From the NCBI GenBank assembly GCA_905373305.1, contig CAJPSM010000084.1:1-5534 (forward strand): a stretch of 5,534 bases of DNA. Reading direction: 5' to 3'. Positions 4,814 to 5,534 of the stretch are shown here, piece after piece; position 1 is the first letter of the stretch; every line of letters begins with the position of its first letter. Origin of the DNA: an uncultured Streptococcus sp. Its GTDB lineage: Bacteria > Bacillota > Bacilli > Lactobacillales > Streptococcaceae. The notes below the pieces were generated by a model. The model worked only from the letters and a program-made list of their open reading frames with translations, was not told where the DNA came from and searched no databases. The position numbers and the translations under genes are program-made.

Positions 4814-5534
4814 ATGGCTTATAAAGGTTATTTAATTGATTTAGACGGGACTATTTACAAGGGGAAAGATCGAATTCCGGCAGGTGAGGCTTTTGTCCAT
4901 GAGTTGCAAAAGCGAGAAATTCCTTATCTCTTTGTAACTAACAATACAACCCGAACTCCAGAGAGTGTACAGGAGATGCTGGCTCAGAATTTTAATATCG
5001 ACACGCCTCTTTCAACTGTCTACACGGCAACTCTAGCAACCATTGACTATATGAATGACTTGGGACTGGAAAAGACATTCTATGTCATCGGTGAAGCAGG
5101 GCTCAAAGATGCCATTAAAGCGGCTGGTTATGTTGAAGACAAGGAAAATCCTGCCTATGTGGTAGTTGGACTGGACTGGCAAGTTGACTATGAAAAATTT
5201 GCCACAGCAACTCTAGCCATTCAAAAAGGTGCTCACTTTATCGGAACCAACCCTGACCTCAATATCCCGACGGAACGTGGTCTCTTGCCTGGTGCTGGTT
5301 CACTAATTACACTTCTTGAAGTAGCAACACGGGTAAAACCAGTTTATATCGGGAAACCAAATGCTATCATCATGGACAAGGCGGTTGAGCACTTAGGTTT
5401 GAAAAGAGAAGAATTGCTCATGGTTGGGGACAATTACCTGACGGATATCCGAGCAGGGATTGACAATGGCATTCCAACGCTCTTGGTGACGACAGGTTTT
5501 ACCAAAGCAGAAGAAGTGGCTGACCTGCCAATCG
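4814..5534 (+). CDS. NagD-type HAD-superfamily phosphatase (IIA), 3' end outside the window
   Basis: Reads open for 240 codons plus one base and runs off the right edge; relatives are about 255-265 residues, so roughly 15-20 residues are missing. It starts MAYKGYLIDLDGTIY. All four HAD motifs are visible: nucleophile and acid D9 and D11 in DLDGT (9-13), VTNNTTR (41-47) as motif II, K181 in IGKPNA (179-184), and GDNYLTDI (205-212) with D206 and D211 for magnesium. The cap of about 70-175 and the TNPDLN...GLLPGAGS stretch (145-163) mark subclass IIA, the NagD/AraL/4-nitrophenylphosphatase group. It should be an active phosphatase on small sugar phosphates or nucleotides, but the substrate is not predictable. 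AAAGGA (4804-4809) is only 4 nt from the ATG, a rather tight SD spacing. It lies 10 nt after the thioesterase stop, in the same unit as hemW. Confidence 0.93.
   Translation, partial: MAYKGYLIDLDGTIYKGKDRIPAGEAFVHELQKREIPYLFVTNNTTRTPESVQEMLAQNFNIDTPLSTVYTATLATIDYMNDLGLEKTFYVIGEAGLKDAIKAAGYVEDKENPAYVVVGLDWQVDYEKFATATLAIQKGAHFIGTNPDLNIPTERGLLPGAGSLITLLEVATRVKPVYIGKPNAIIMDKAVEHLGLKREELLMVGDNYLTDIRAGIDNGIPTLLVTTGFTKAEEVADLPI

Noticed and set aside
1..5534. Mobile element, CRISPR array, tRNA, riboswitch or horizontally acquired island
   Set aside because: No transposase, repeat array, tRNA-like cloverleaf or compositional break was seen. Every gap is under about 135 nt and is accounted for by leaders, promoters and terminators.

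Overview
The window is ordinary chromosomal housekeeping DNA from a low-GC Gram-positive bacterium, most probably a Mitis-group Streptococcus (S. mitis, S. oralis, S. pneumoniae or a close relative). The evidence is the gene order rpsU, hprK, lgt, a DUF948 protein, a YtxH-like protein, hemW, an acyl-ACP thioesterase and a NagD-type HAD phosphatase, together with protein sequences that read as streptococcal HPr kinase, Lgt and HemW. HprK and Lgt differ at several positions from the S. pneumoniae versions as I remember them, so a sister species is more likely; the exact species cannot be fixed by eye. All genes are on the + strand.

Layout. (1) Positions 1-246: rpsU (ribosomal protein S21) with a strong SD, closed by a perfect 10-bp inverted-repeat terminator. 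(2) Positions 302-2895: a transcription unit driven by an extended -10 promoter (TGATATAAT, 302-310). It contains hprK, lgt (overlapping hprK by 8 nt), and two small single-pass membrane proteins (DUF948 and YtxH-like) with 13-15 nt gaps. It is closed by a hairpin terminator at 2862-2895. (3) Positions 2915-5534: a second unit driven by another extended -10 promoter (TGGTATAAT, 2915-2923), containing hemW, the thioesterase and a HAD phosphatase that runs off the right edge.

Function. HprK is the sensor enzyme of carbon catabolite control (it phosphorylates HPr on Ser46), and Lgt performs the first step of lipoprotein maturation. The DUF948/YtxH pair is a conserved but poorly understood envelope-associated duo. 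HemW is a radical SAM protein probably involved in heme handling, not heme synthesis. The thioesterase hydrolyses acyl-ACP to free fatty acid, and the HAD protein is a phosphatase of unknown substrate. No mobile element, CRISPR array, tRNA or rRNA was seen.

The most noteworthy observation is that the hemW promoter places its predicted transcription start at, or one base before, the hemW ATG, and no Shine-Dalgarno sequence is present. The hemW-thioesterase-HAD mRNA is therefore predicted to be leaderless. I found no convincing undescribed multi-gene system; the remaining findings are modest.
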